DNA from: Bacteroidales bacterium
GTDB taxonomy: Bacteria > Bacteroidota > Bacteroidia > Bacteroidales > UBA932
Assembly (NCBI GenBank): GCA_017630155.1
Contig: JAGBVU010000021.1
Coordinates: forward strand, 1-64,000
DNA: 64,000 nt
Reading direction: 5' to 3'
Shown here in pieces: positions 23,838 through 33,313 of this stretch; the stretch's first letter is position 1; each line of letters starts with the position of its first letter. Made by a program: the position numbers and the translations under genes. The notes beneath the pieces were generated by a model that worked only from the letters and a program-made list of their open reading frames with translations, made no database searches and was not told the DNA's origin.

Positions 23838-25702
23838 CTTCTCTCCTGCAATCGTTTCCAAGCTGGAACCTTATCCAGCAAAAATCCGTTGACAATCCTA
23901 TCTTCAAGCCACTTTCTTTTGGGGTCAATCCCTCCGTTGAGGTATTGCTCCACCAGCAGTGATGCTGTGGGGGCTGCCCAAGTGGCACCGAATCCGGCAT
24001 TTTCCATATATACAGCTACCGCAATTTTGGGGTTCTCCTTGGGTGCGAAGCAGATGAATACGGAGTGGTCATCCCCATGGGGGTTCTGGGCGGTACCGGT
24101 CTTTCCGCATATTCCCAAAGAATCGACGGCTGCAATGGTGGCTGTCGCCCCTTTTCCAGGTTTGCTGTTTACAGCCATATCCATACCCTCTACCACAGGG
24201 GTGAAGTATGTGGTGTCCACCATTGTATAGTGTTTCTCCTTGTATTTAGGATCAATCTCAAGGGAGTCTGTGTCTTTGATTATGTGAGGGATGTAGTAGT
24301 ATCCCCTGTTTGCGAGGATTGCTGCGAGATTGGCCAGGTGCAATGGTGTGCATCCGAGCTCGCCCTGCCCGATGGAGAGAGAGATGACCGAGAGGGATTT
24401 CCAGCGCCCTTTGCCGTGCACTCTGTTGTATGTCTCTGCGGAGGGGACGAAGCCACCTTTTTCAGATGGGAAGTCACTGCCGAGTTTCAAGCCAAATCCG
24501 AAACTCTGCACGTATTCCCTCCATTTGGTGAAAGATTCCTCTATGTTGCTGTATTTTTTATTGTCGAGGATTTCTCTAAGGACATTACAGTAGTAGGCGT
24601 TGCAGGACATCATTATAGATTCTTTCAAGTCTACAGGTGTCGGGTGTGTGTGGCAACCTACTGTGAGGTTTCCCGCGTGGTAGCCGTTTCTGCACCCGAA
24701 CTCAGAGTGTTCGGTGATTATCTCCTCCTGCAGACCGATGAGGGCATTGACCAGCTTGAACACCGATCCGGGAGGTTGGGGCGACATCACGGCCCTGTTG
24801 TACATAGGTTTGAAGGGGTCAGATGATATCTGTTTGTAATTGGCCCCTATGTCGGCCAGGATGTCTACATTTATTCCGGGGCTTGAGACCATTGCTAGTA
24901 TCTCTCCGGTAGAGGGTTCGATGGCCACCACTGAGCCCACTTTGTTCTGCATCAGGTGTTCTCCGTAGTGCTGGAGTTCTGCATCGATGGTAGATACCAC
25001 ATTTTTCCCGGGGACTGCAGGTTTGTCGTACTCTCCATTTTCATAATGGGCCTGAATCCTGTTGTTTGCATCGCGCAGGTAGATGTCATACCCTTTCTCC
25101 CCTTTGAGGGTGGCTTCGCATACCTCTTCCAGACCGGTTTTCCCGACATAGTCACCCGATGAGTATTCAGGGTGCTTCTTCAGGAACACCGGGTCCACCT
25201 CCGTAACATAGCCTAGGAGATTGCCTCCAGCATTGTATGCATAGCTGCGGATGGTACGTGGTGAGGCGGAGAAGCCGGGGAATTTGTATTTTTTCTCAAT
25301 GAACATGCTGTATTGAGCATATGATACATTCTTGAGAAAAACTCTGCTCTGATATCCTATTCTGGTACGGTATCTTCTGTAATATTTGAAAGTCTCCTTC
25401 ACTTCGTCCGGATCGAGTGAGAAGATCTGGCAGAGGGCCAGGGTGTCAAATGGTTTGACATCGTATGGTGTGACGATTATGTCGTATGAGTTTGTGTTCC
25501 CTACAAGAGTTTTCCCGTTCCGGTCCAGAATTTGCCCCCTGACAGGGTATCTGGTCTGGTATCTGAGGGCGTTGTTCTCGGCATTGATTTTATAGCTTTG
25601 GTCGATGAGCTGAAGATTGATGAGCTGGAATATAAGGGCAAGAAAGGCTACAACCAGCCCCACAACCAGTATCGTATGCCTATTTCCCCTACCACTCTCC
25701 AT
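23834..25702 (-). CDS. mrdA: Penicillin-binding protein 2 (elongasome transpeptidase)
   Basis: This 622-aa class B PBP has one N-terminal membrane helix, a PBP dimerisation domain (~50-220) and a transpeptidase domain with PPGSVFKLV (SxxK serine), SCNAYYCN (SxN) and GICGKTGTAQNP (KTG). It cross-links peptidoglycan for elongation with RodA. It lies between mreD and rodA, the usual order. Confidence 0.96.
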   Translation of the reverse strand: MESGRGNRHTILVVGLVVAFLALIFQLINLQLIDQSYKINAENNALRYQTRYPVRGQILDRNGKTLVGNTNSYDIIVTPYDVKPFDTLALCQIFSLDPDEVKETFKYYRRYRTRIGYQSRVFLKNVSYAQYSMFIEKKYKFPGFSASPRTIRSYAYNAGGNLLGYVTEVDPVFLKKHPEYSSGDYVGKTGLEEVCEATLKGEKGYDIYLRDANNRIQAHYENGEYDKPAVPGKNVVSTIDAELQHYGEHLMQNKVGSVVAIEPSTGEILAMVSSPGINVDILADIGANYKQISSDPFKPMYNRAVMSPQPPGSVFKLVNALIGLQEEIITEHSEFGCRNGYHAGNLTVGCHTHPTPVDLKESIMMSCNAYYCNVLREILDNKKYSNIEESFTKWREYVQSFGFGLKLGSDFPSEKGGFVPSAETYNRVHGKGRWKSLSVISLSIGQGELGCTPLHLANLAAILANRGYYYIPHIIKDTDSLEIDPKYKEKHYTMVDTTYFTPVVEGMDMAVNSKPGKGATATIAAVDSLGICGKTGTAQNPHGDDHSVFICFAPKENPKIAVAVYMENAGFGATWAAPTASLLVEQYLNGGIDPKRKWLEDRIVNGFLLDKVPAWKRLQERR

Positions 25703-25704
25703 AA

Positions 25705-26211
25705 TCAGTTTTTCTTATATTTTTTAAGAGACCACAAGGCGATGAGCCCGCTGACAGCTGTGCTGAGGAGAATCTTGGAGAGGGTAAGTCCGAAAGGGGC
25801 GAATCCCATATTGTCCAGTAGTGTGTATGCTGTAAAGAATACAATGTAGTGGAACATTACATAGAAAAGACCCTTCCCCAGGCCAAGAACTATATAGTCG
25901 GGACTGTCGTGCCTCTCCATATTGCGCTCGTCAAGGATGGAGTGGAGGACCTTTTGTCTGACAAAAGCTACAGCGGTCATTGCTCCGGCATTGAGCCCAA
26001 GTACACCTGAAGTGAAGATATCCACAGTGAGACCGAGCAAAAATGCTATTATCATGGTGGAGATGGTCTTGTAGCGGTATGGGAGCATGAGGATGACAAA
26101 TGGTATTATTACTATCCTCAGATAGAGCCCAAGGTCTGCGTAGTTGTCCAGCAGGCATTGGAGACACAATACCATCAGTATATAAAATATCTTCTTCATG
26201 CTTATATTCAT
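25705..26211 (-). CDS. mreD: Rod shape-determining protein MreD
   Basis: This 168-aa membrane protein has about five helices and a short length typical of Bacteroidota MreD. Its ATG at 26211 overlaps the mreC stop (ATGA), and it stops 2 bp before mrdA. MreD sequences are weakly conserved, so the call rests on hydrophobicity, length and its place between mreC and mrdA. Confidence 0.88.
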   Translation of the reverse strand: MNISMKKIFYILMVLCLQCLLDNYADLGLYLRIVIIPFVILMLPYRYKTISTMIIAFLLGLTVDIFTSGVLGLNAGAMTAVAFVRQKVLHSILDERNMERHDSPDYIVLGLGKGLFYVMFHYIVFFTAYTLLDNMGFAPFGLTLSKILLSTAVSGLIALWSLKKYKKN

Positions 26212-27038
26212 CGCAGACTGTCCCCCTTGTTGATTAGATTCTTGAACTCTATGTTGTTTGGATTGTCTACCACATATACGTGATAAAGGTTGGAGTAGTT
26301 TTCAAAGAGAGATACTGTGAGTGTATAGCTGGTGCCACCCACAAGCTCGGATGATTTTACCGTCCCCAGATCTATCCCTTTGGGATATACAGCGGAGTAG
26401 CCGCTGGTGGTGATGGTGTCGCCGACCGAGAAGGTTGTGTGGATAGGTACCTCACTCAATATTGCCTCGTCAGTCTTCACACCTTTCCACTGGAATGTGC
26501 CGAATGTGCCATTCTTCTTAATGATGGCGGTGATGGTGTAGTCAGTGTTGAGGAAGGATACTACCAGAGAGTGTTTCCTGCTGACAGACTGCACGTAACC
26601 CACGACACCACTTGGGGTAACTACCCCCATATCTGGTTTGATACCGTCGTCGGAGCCCTTGTCTATGATTATGTAGTTGTGCTGTCTGTTGATGCTGTTT
26701 TTGATAACAGTGGCAGGGATGTATCTGAATTCGGGGTTGAATGCCTCTATGAGACTGTCTGAAAGATGCTTGGAAGAGAAGAATTTGTATTTTTCAAGCT
26801 CATTTACAAGCCTTATGTTCTCCTCTATAAGATCTTTATTGGCCTCTTTGAGGGAGATGAAATATCTCATGTTCTCCCCCCTCTTCCAGAGATGGCTCTG
26901 AATAGAGCGTACCCCCGTCATCAGCCTGTACTTCTGGATGGTTCCATTGTGCGAAACCAGCACGAACGAGAGGGTCTCCAAAAGTATGAATACCACTAAG
27001 GAGACCAGGGCAGTGATGGTGGAGGTGCGTCTTTTCAT
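26208..27038 (-). CDS. mreC: Rod shape-determining protein MreC
   Basis: This 276-aa bitopic protein has an N-terminal membrane helix (VSLVVFILLETLSFVLV), a coiled coil (~60-90) and a periplasmic beta-domain with RQHNYIIIDKGSDDGIKPDMGVVTP, the typical MreC motif. It links MreB filaments to periplasmic synthases. It starts 4 bp after mreB. Confidence 0.94.
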   Translation of the reverse strand: MKRRTSTITALVSLVVFILLETLSFVLVSHNGTIQKYRLMTGVRSIQSHLWKRGENMRYFISLKEANKDLIEENIRLVNELEKYKFFSSKHLSDSLIEAFNPEFRYIPATVIKNSINRQHNYIIIDKGSDDGIKPDMGVVTPSGVVGYVQSVSRKHSLVVSFLNTDYTITAIIKKNGTFGTFQWKGVKTDEAILSEVPIHTTFSVGDTITTSGYSAVYPKGIDLGTVKSSELVGGTSYTLTVSLFENYSNLYHVYVVDNPNNIEFKNLINKGDSLR

Positions 27039-27042
27039 CAGA

Positions 27043-28062
27043 CTATCTCATCAGGAATTGGTATCTTGATGTATTCTTAAGGGCCATACTTGTACCCCTT
27101 GCAACAGCACGAAGAGGATCTTCTGCCACGTGGAAAGGGATATTGATTTTCTCAGTAAATCTCTTGTCAAGACCTCTTAGAAGGGCACCACCACCTGTAA
27201 GGAAGATACCTTTCTTCACGATATCCTGATACAACTCAGGGGGGGTCTGCTCAAGTACTGAAAGGATGGCTGATTCTATCTTGGCGAGAGATTTGTCAAG
27301 GCAGTGTGCCACCTCTTGTGATGTGACACCAATCTCCATAGGATGGGCAGTCATAAGGTTAGGTCCCCTTACGATAAATGGCTCAGGAGTGTTTTCGATA
27401 TCTGTTATAGCGGCTCCGATTCCCATCTTGATCTCCTCAGAAGTAATCTCACCCACTTTGATGTTGTGCTGCTGACGAAGATATTGCTGGATCTCTGCAG
27501 TGAATACGTCTCCGGCTACACGGATGCTCTGCTGGCTTACGATGCCGCCGAGTGAGATGACAGCGATCTCGGTGGTACCACCTCCGATATCAACAACCAT
27601 ATTTCCTGCAGGGGCCTCCACATCGAGGCCAATACCCATGGCTGCAGCCATAGGCTCGAAAATCATATAGACGTCAGAGCCACCGGAGTGGTTTGATGAG
27701 TCGCGTACGGCACGGATCTCCACCTCGGTACTACCCGATGGGATACATATGACCATCTTGATATTTGGTGTGAAGAGAGTCTTCTTATGGTTGATCATCT
27801 TTACAAAACCTCTCAACATCTGTTCTGCAGCATAGAAGTCTGCGATAACACCATCTTTCAGCGGACGGATAGTTTTGATGTTGGGATGGGTTTTCCCGTG
27901 CATCAGCCTCGCTTTCTGGCCGAATGCGACCGGTTTGCCAGTGTTCTGGTCAAATGCTACTATTGAGGGTTCGTCCAATACTATCTTATTGTCCATAAGG
28001 ATGACAGTATTGGCTGTTCCAAGGTCTATAGCCAATTCTTGTGTAAGAAAAGAGAATAGCAT
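27043..28062 (-). CDS. mreB: Rod shape-determining protein MreB
   Basis: This 339-aa actin homologue has ATP-binding motifs DLGTANTVI, VVDIGGGTTEIAVISLGG and LTGGGALLRGL. It forms membrane-associated filaments that direct the elongasome. It is the second gene in the purH-led operon. Confidence 0.98.
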   Translation of the reverse strand: MLFSFLTQELAIDLGTANTVILMDNKIVLDEPSIVAFDQNTGKPVAFGQKARLMHGKTHPNIKTIRPLKDGVIADFYAAEQMLRGFVKMINHKKTLFTPNIKMVICIPSGSTEVEIRAVRDSSNHSGGSDVYMIFEPMAAAMGIGLDVEAPAGNMVVDIGGGTTEIAVISLGGIVSQQSIRVAGDVFTAEIQQYLRQQHNIKVGEITSEEIKMGIGAAITDIENTPEPFIVRGPNLMTAHPMEIGVTSQEVAHCLDKSLAKIESAILSVLEQTPPELYQDIVKKGIFLTGGGALLRGLDKRFTEKINIPFHVAEDPLRAVARGTSMALKNTSRYQFLMR

Positions 28063-28089
28063 GTTTTACTTTTTTACTGTTTCAGAAGA

Positions 28090-29625
28090 TTAATGTTTGA
28101 AGTGTCTCTTGCCGGTAATAACCATTGAAACACCGTTTTCATTGCAGTAGTCCACACTCTCTTGGTCGCGGATAGAGCCACCCGGGTGGATTACAGCGGT
28201 AATACCTGCTTTGTGGGCAATCTCCACGCAGTCAGGGAATGGGAAGAATGCATCTGATGACATTACAGCCCCTTCAAGTGACATCTCAAAGCTGCCGGCT
28301 TTCTCGATGGCTTGTCTGAGTGCATCCACACGTGATGTCTGCCCGATGCCGCTCGCAAGTAGCATTCTGTTCTTGGCTAGAACGATTGCATTGGACTTGG
28401 AGTGTTTTACGAGGATGTTTGCAAACAGCATGTCCTCCACTTCTGCTGCGGTAGGGGCAGTTTTTGTTGCCACTTTGAGCTCTTCTGGGAGTTCTACCAC
28501 AGAGTCCCTCTTCTGCATAAGGACACCACCGAGAAGAGATCTGAATTTGACCTCGCTTGGGGTAACTTTATTGGTCTTGAGGATGATGCGGTTTTTCTTG
28601 GTCTTGAGCACTGCAAGTGCATCTTCGTCGTAGGCAGGGGCAATGATAACCTCAAAGAAAATCTTGTTTATCTCCTCCGCTGCTGCGAGATCTACGGCCC
28701 TGTTGGCAACGATAATGCCTCCGAATGCAGATACTGGATCAGCACTCAAAGCATCTGTCCAGGCCTCAAGGATAGTATTTCTCACTGCGCAGCCGCATGC
28801 GTTGTTGTGTTTGATAATCGCTACGGCAGGGTCCGAGAAGTCAGAGATAAGTTCGATGGCTGCCTCAATGTCTAGGAGGTTGTTGTACGAGATCTCCTTG
28901 CCGTGCAACTGCTCAGGCAGAGAGTCTTTCGAACCGAAGTACACACCCTCCTGGTGAGGATTCTCGCCATATCTCAAGTGCATTGTCTGTGTGATGCTCT
29001 TGTCGAATACAGGGAAATTGAAGCCTCTGTTGAAGTAGTCAAAGATCATGGTGTCGTAGTGTGAAGAGGTGAGGAAAGCTTTGGCTGCAAAATACTCCCT
29101 CTCTGCAAGGGTCGAAGCACAGCCGTGCTCTTTGAGAACCTCAAGGAGTTTTCCGTATTCTTCGCTGCAAGGGACAATGATAACATCCTTGTAGTTTTTG
29201 GCAGCAGCTCTGATGAGTGATATGCCACCTATATCGATCTTCTCGATGATGGCCTGGTGCTCTGCATTGGCTGCTACATACTCCTCAAAGGGGTAAAGGT
29301 CCACGATAACAAGATCTATGTCAGGAATGTTGAATTCATCTCTCTGCGCAAGGTCATTTTCCAGGTCGCGGCGATATAGGATGCCACCGAAAACCTTGGG
29401 GTGAAGTGTCTTGACACGGCCACCGAAAACAGATGGATACCCTGTGATCTCTTCCACGGCGGTAACCGGGATCCCCCTGCTACGCAAAAAATCGTAAGTG
29501 CCACCTGTGGATATTATCTCTACACCACTGTTATTAAGTTCATTTACAATCTCTTCAAGACCCTCTTTGTGGTACACGGAGATCAGCGCTTTGCGAATTT
29601 TTTTGAGTTGAAGATTTTCTGACAT
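28090..29625 (-). CDS. purH: Bifunctional AICAR transformylase/IMP cyclohydrolase
   Basis: This 511-aa protein has an N-terminal MGS-like IMP cyclohydrolase domain (~1-195; ALISVYHKEGLEEI, ISTGGTYDFL, VFGGRVKTLHPK) and a C-terminal transformylase domain (LRYGENPHQEG, IKHNNACGCA). It catalyses the last two steps of IMP synthesis. It leads the mre/mrd operon, 27 bp upstream of mreB, so purine and envelope genes share a transcript. Confidence 0.98.
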   Translation of the reverse strand: MSENLQLKKIRKALISVYHKEGLEEIVNELNNSGVEIISTGGTYDFLRSRGIPVTAVEEITGYPSVFGGRVKTLHPKVFGGILYRRDLENDLAQRDEFNIPDIDLVIVDLYPFEEYVAANAEHQAIIEKIDIGGISLIRAAAKNYKDVIIVPCSEEYGKLLEVLKEHGCASTLAEREYFAAKAFLTSSHYDTMIFDYFNRGFNFPVFDKSITQTMHLRYGENPHQEGVYFGSKDSLPEQLHGKEISYNNLLDIEAAIELISDFSDPAVAIIKHNNACGCAVRNTILEAWTDALSADPVSAFGGIIVANRAVDLAAAEEINKIFFEVIIAPAYDEDALAVLKTKKNRIILKTNKVTPSEVKFRSLLGGVLMQKRDSVVELPEELKVATKTAPTAAEVEDMLFANILVKHSKSNAIVLAKNRMLLASGIGQTSRVDALRQAIEKAGSFEMSLEGAVMSSDAFFPFPDCVEIAHKAGITAVIHPGGSIRDQESVDYCNENGVSMVITGKRHFKH

Positions 29626-29688
29626 TTTCCTGACTTTTTAAGGTTAAAATATAGGTGGTAAAAATACAAAAAAATAAGATATAAAGCC

Positions 29689-29696
29689 TATATTTG
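29689..29696 (+). promoter_or_regulatory. -7 box of ispD
   Basis: TATATTTG matches TAnnTTTG and lies 26 bp before the ispD ATG. Confidence 0.6.
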
Positions 29697-29722
29697 TATA
29701 AATAATTTCAGAAAATGAATCT

Positions 29723-30418
29723 ATGAAGAAATCGGTTCAGAAATATGCCATAATTATGGCAGGAGGGAGTGGGACAAGGATGGGTGCAAGTGTTCCCAAG
29801 CAGATGCTTGAGATAGATGGAAAACCTGTGTTGAGGCATACGATAGAGAAGTTTCTCTCCCTCCCTTTCGAGGTGAAAATAATCCTGGTGATGAACAAGG
29901 ATGCCAAGCAGATCTGGAAAGATTACTGCAAAGGGAGCGGTTTCACCTTTCCACATATCCTTACAGATGGGGGGATAACCAGATTCCATTCTGTGAAGAA
30001 TGGGCTGAAATATGTTAAGGAGGATGGTATTGTAGCGGTCCATGATGGGGTGCGCCCTTTCATTTCGAAGGAGAAGTTGGTTGAAATCTATAATATGGCA
30101 GAGGAAAAAGGTGTTGCTATCCCTTGTATGAAATCGATAGAGTCAATGAGGATGTCGGATGGCGAAGGGAGATATATCTATGTGGACAGGGAAAAGTATA
30201 TTTCAGTACAGACCCCACAGATATTTGATTCCAGAATATTGCTGGAGAGCTATGCTCAGCCTTACTCTCCGGAATTTACAGACGATGCGTCAGTTGTAGA
30301 AAAAGCGGGACACCCTCTCCATTTCTGCGAAGGGTCCCGCTTCAATATAAAAATTACCACTCCGGAAGATATGGATCTTGCCAGAGCTATAATCAGTCTT
30401 GGTTTGGATAATCTTTAA
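29723..30418 (+). CDS. ispD: 2-C-methyl-D-erythritol 4-phosphate cytidylyltransferase
   Basis: This 231-aa nucleotidyltransferase has the CTP-binding loop AIIMAGGSGTRMG, VAVHDGVRPFIS and a C-terminal KITTPEDMDLA. It makes CDP-methylerythritol in the non-mevalonate isoprenoid pathway. TarI-type ribitol enzymes are close relatives, but length and motifs favour IspD. Its 3' end overlaps the convergent Lrp-family gene by 26 bp. Confidence 0.92.
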   Translation: MKKSVQKYAIIMAGGSGTRMGASVPKQMLEIDGKPVLRHTIEKFLSLPFEVKIILVMNKDAKQIWKDYCKGSGFTFPHILTDGGITRFHSVKNGLKYVKEDGIVAVHDGVRPFISKEKLVEIYNMAEEKGVAIPCMKSIESMRMSDGEGRYIYVDREKYISVQTPQIFDSRILLESYAQPYSPEFTDDASVVEKAGHPLHFCEGSRFNIKITTPEDMDLARAIISLGLDNL

Positions 30419-30872
30419 CCCAGATTTGTCTCTCTATCGCCTGGTCAAGTGATACCAAGGTTTCAGTTTTTTCCACATAGGGGATATTCTGGATAGTGTT
30501 GATAAGCACCTTCATCAGGTGATCGTGATTGAAACAGTACAATTTTACCAGAAGTGCGTGTGTCCCTGTTACAAAGTGACACTCTACCACTTCAGAGATC
30601 TTTTTGAACTGCTCGATTACTTCAGAATATTTGCTGGCTTGTGAGAGCTGTACACCAACAAATGCACACACGTTAAGTCCGAGGGTCTGTGGCTTAACCA
30701 ATAGACGGGAACCTGTAATAATGCCCAAGCTCTCCATCTTTTTGACCCTTTGGTGGATAGCAGCGCCCGAGACACCGCATTCGCGTGCTATCTCGAGAAA
30801 AGGCATCCTTGCATTTTTGACAAGAAATGACAAGATTTTCTGGTCGGTTTTGTCAATTTGGTACTTTGTCAT
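30393..30872 (-). CDS. Lrp/AsnC-family transcriptional regulator
   Basis: This 159-aa protein has an N-terminal winged helix (KILSFLVKNARMPFLEIARECGVSG and HQRVKKMESLGIITG) and a C-terminal RAM ligand domain (VCAFVGVQL, HFVTGTHALLVKLYC). Such regulators form octamers and respond to amino acids. ATG 30872 is chosen because the -7 box at 30897-30904 rules out the earlier in-frame ATG at 30899 as a leadered start. A perfect 13-bp inverted repeat flanks the promoter, and its left arm overlaps the start codon, which suggests autoregulation. Confidence 0.93.
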   Translation of the reverse strand: MTKYQIDKTDQKILSFLVKNARMPFLEIARECGVSGAAIHQRVKKMESLGIITGSRLLVKPQTLGLNVCAFVGVQLSQASKYSEVIEQFKKISEVVECHFVTGTHALLVKLYCFNHDHLMKVLINTIQNIPYVEKTETLVSLDQAIERQIWVKDYPNQD

Positions 30873-30926
30873 AATCTTTGATATTGGTATTTGTTGCAAA
30901 AATATATAAAAACTATCAAAGATTAT
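30871..30926. promoter_or_regulatory. Lrp-gene promoter framed by a 13-bp inverted repeat
   Basis: ATAATCTTTGATA (30871-30883) and TATCAAAGATTAT (30914-30926) are perfect inverted arms with centres 43 bp apart, about four helical turns. Between them is the minus-strand -7 box TATTTTTG (30897-30904). The left arm covers the first base pairs of the start codon. The layout suits a looped operator bound by the gene's own multimeric product. Confidence 0.65.
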
Positions 30927-30935
30927 ACTTTATAA

Positions 30936-33224
30936 CTACTTTTTCTTATAGTTTGTAATTATGTTGAGACATTCCTCAAGGGTAATCTCTTCTGCTTTAG
31001 TACCTTTAGGTATCTTATAATTGTTACCTGCGTGTTTGATGTATGGACCGAACCTTCCGTTCAGAATAGTGATGTCGTGCTCCGGGAACTCCTTGATATT
31101 CTGTTTGGACTGCTTGGCTTCATGTTCTTTTATAAGCTCTATAGCACTCTGAAGATCAAAGGTATAAGGGTCCCCTTTCTTGCCGATGGAGATAAATGTG
31201 CTGCCCACTTTTATATAGGGTCCGAATCTGCCTGATGAGCAGGTTATCTCTTTACCTTCATACTCTCCAAGGTGTCTTGGCAGTCTGAATAGGTTGAGGG
31301 CCTCGTCGAGTGTCAGACTCTCTATAAGTTTCCCTTTAGGGAGGCTTGCAAATCTCTTTTCAGGGTCATCGTTCTCACCTATCTGGACAAGTGGACCGAA
31401 GCGGCCCATTCTGGCGATAACGTTTTTCCCTGTAGCGGGATCTGTTCCGATAACCCTCTCTGCATTTTTGGGTTGGGCTACCTGAAGAGTCTTCTCCACC
31501 ACTTCGTGGAAAGGTTTGTAGAATTCGTGTATGGTCTTGTTCCACTGAAGTTTGCCTTCTGCGATCTTGTCGAAGTTCTCCTCCACTTTGGCGGTAAAGC
31601 CATAATCAAGGATAGAAGGGAAATTCTCATCGAGGAAATCTGTCACGATGATTCCGATATCTTCGGGGCAAAGTTTCCCTTTCTCCGAACCGATCACCTC
31701 ACTCTTGATGCTTCTGGTGATCTCACCTTTTTTGAGTTTGAGTGTCACAGTCTCTTTAGTCTCACCGGTCCTGTTGTCCTTTATTATGTATCCTCTTTGG
31801 ACAAGTGTCTGGACTGTAGGTGCGTATGTGGATGGTCTGCCGATACCTATCTCCTCCATTTTCTTGATCAGGGATGCCTCTGTATAGCGGAGTGGCTTGG
31901 CTGTATATTTTTCAGTGGCGGTCACCTCCTGCTGATTCATCTTCTGTCCTACTGAGAGAGCAGGGAGAAGGTCGGCATCTTCCGAGCCGTGATCATCATC
32001 GTGTGACTCCATGTAGACTTTCAAAAATCCGTCAAAAAGGACTTGAGAACCCTCGGCAAGGAATTTTTCGTTGATATTCTCCGAAACGATCTCAATATCA
32101 GTCTTTTCTAATTTGGCGTCGGCCATCTGGGATGCGATGGTCCTTTTCCATATCAGGTCGTACAGTTTTTGTTCCTGGACGGTACCCTCGATGGTGGTCC
32201 TGTCGAGATATGTGGGGCGAATCGCCTCATGGGCCTCCTGTGCCCCTTTTGATTTGGTCTTGTATGTTCTCCTCTTGGCGTATTTTGAGCCATAGAGGTT
32301 CTCGATACATCTTTTGGCTGTGTTGAGGGCCAGTTCGGACAGATTTGTAGAGTCGGTACGCATGTAGGTGATAAGACCGCTCTCATACAGACGCTGGGCT
32401 ATGCTCATTGTCTGACTTACTGAGAATCCGAACTTGCGCGATGCCTCCTGCTGAAGTGTGGATGTGGTAAATGGTGCCGCCGGCTTCCTCTCCACCTCTT
32501 TTGTCTCTATTGAACCCACTTCAAACTGGCCATTGGCGCAGCGGTTAAGGAGATCATTGGCCTCTGATTCGGTGCTGAATCTTCTGTCAAGGGTGCTTTT
32601 GATCTTGACAGATGCCGGTGTCCCTTCCGGTCGGAAGATAGCATCCACTTTGAAGTATGGGGTAGATTTGAATGCGAGAATCTCCCTCTCCCTATCCACT
32701 ATAAGTCGCAATGTGGCAGACTGCACGCGTCCTGCCGAGAGTTGCGGTTTTACCTTTTTCCATAGTATAGGGGACAACTCAAAGCCGACAAGGCGGTCAA
32801 GGACCCTTCTGGCCTGTTGTGCATTTACCAGGTTGGTGTCAATATCCCTGGGGTTTTCTATGGCGTGGAGTACAGCCTCTTCTGTAATCTCATGAAAGGC
32901 TATTCTTCTGGTTTTGGCAGGATCAAGCCCCAGTGTCTCAACAAGATGCCATGCAATTGCCTCCCCCTCGCGGTCCTCATCGGATGCAAGCCATACCATC
33001 TTTGCTTTGGCGGCGTCCTCTTTTAGTGATGCGACCAGAGCCTTTTTATCTTCTGAGACTATGTATTCAGGGGTAAAATCGTGGGCAATGTCGATACCGA
33101 GATTCTTCTTGGACAGATCCCTTATATGCCCGCGGCTAGATTTAACTGTGAATTCCTTCCCTAAAAATTTCTTAATAGTGTCGGCCTTTTTTGGAGACTC
33201 GACAATAACCAAATTCTCTCCCAT
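30936..33224 (-). CDS. topA: DNA topoisomerase I
   Basis: This 762-aa type IA topoisomerase has an N-terminal Toprim domain (LVIVESPKKADTIKKFLG, DEDREGEAIAWHL), the active-site tyrosine in SGLITYMRTDS and C-terminal glycine-rich repeats (GRFGPYIKVG, GRFGPYIKHAGNNY) in place of classical four-cysteine zinc fingers. It relaxes negative supercoils. The start MGENLVIVES is chosen over a longer frame because it matches the family N-terminus. Confidence 0.97.
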   Translation of the reverse strand: MGENLVIVESPKKADTIKKFLGKEFTVKSSRGHIRDLSKKNLGIDIAHDFTPEYIVSEDKKALVASLKEDAAKAKMVWLASDEDREGEAIAWHLVETLGLDPAKTRRIAFHEITEEAVLHAIENPRDIDTNLVNAQQARRVLDRLVGFELSPILWKKVKPQLSAGRVQSATLRLIVDREREILAFKSTPYFKVDAIFRPEGTPASVKIKSTLDRRFSTESEANDLLNRCANGQFEVGSIETKEVERKPAAPFTTSTLQQEASRKFGFSVSQTMSIAQRLYESGLITYMRTDSTNLSELALNTAKRCIENLYGSKYAKRRTYKTKSKGAQEAHEAIRPTYLDRTTIEGTVQEQKLYDLIWKRTIASQMADAKLEKTDIEIVSENINEKFLAEGSQVLFDGFLKVYMESHDDDHGSEDADLLPALSVGQKMNQQEVTATEKYTAKPLRYTEASLIKKMEEIGIGRPSTYAPTVQTLVQRGYIIKDNRTGETKETVTLKLKKGEITRSIKSEVIGSEKGKLCPEDIGIIVTDFLDENFPSILDYGFTAKVEENFDKIAEGKLQWNKTIHEFYKPFHEVVEKTLQVAQPKNAERVIGTDPATGKNVIARMGRFGPLVQIGENDDPEKRFASLPKGKLIESLTLDEALNLFRLPRHLGEYEGKEITCSSGRFGPYIKVGSTFISIGKKGDPYTFDLQSAIELIKEHEAKQSKQNIKEFPEHDITILNGRFGPYIKHAGNNYKIPKGTKAEEITLEECLNIITNYKKK

Positions 33225-33290
33225 AAATGCACATTTGTCAACGAGGGTGCAAAGTAAGGTATAAAGTGGGGTAAAAACCAAATTTTTGTC

Positions 33291-33298
33291 TAAATTTG
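33291..33298 (+). promoter_or_regulatory. -7 box of the PBP1A operon
   Basis: TAAATTTG lies 15 bp before the ATG at 33314. A clear -33 TTG is not obvious. Confidence 0.55.
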
Positions 33299-33313
33299 TG
33301 AATTATAACGATT

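Noticed and set aside
24065..24826. 253-aa open frame antisense to mrdA
   Set aside because: It is fully inside the PBP2 gene on the opposite strand; composition follows the antisense of a conserved gene.
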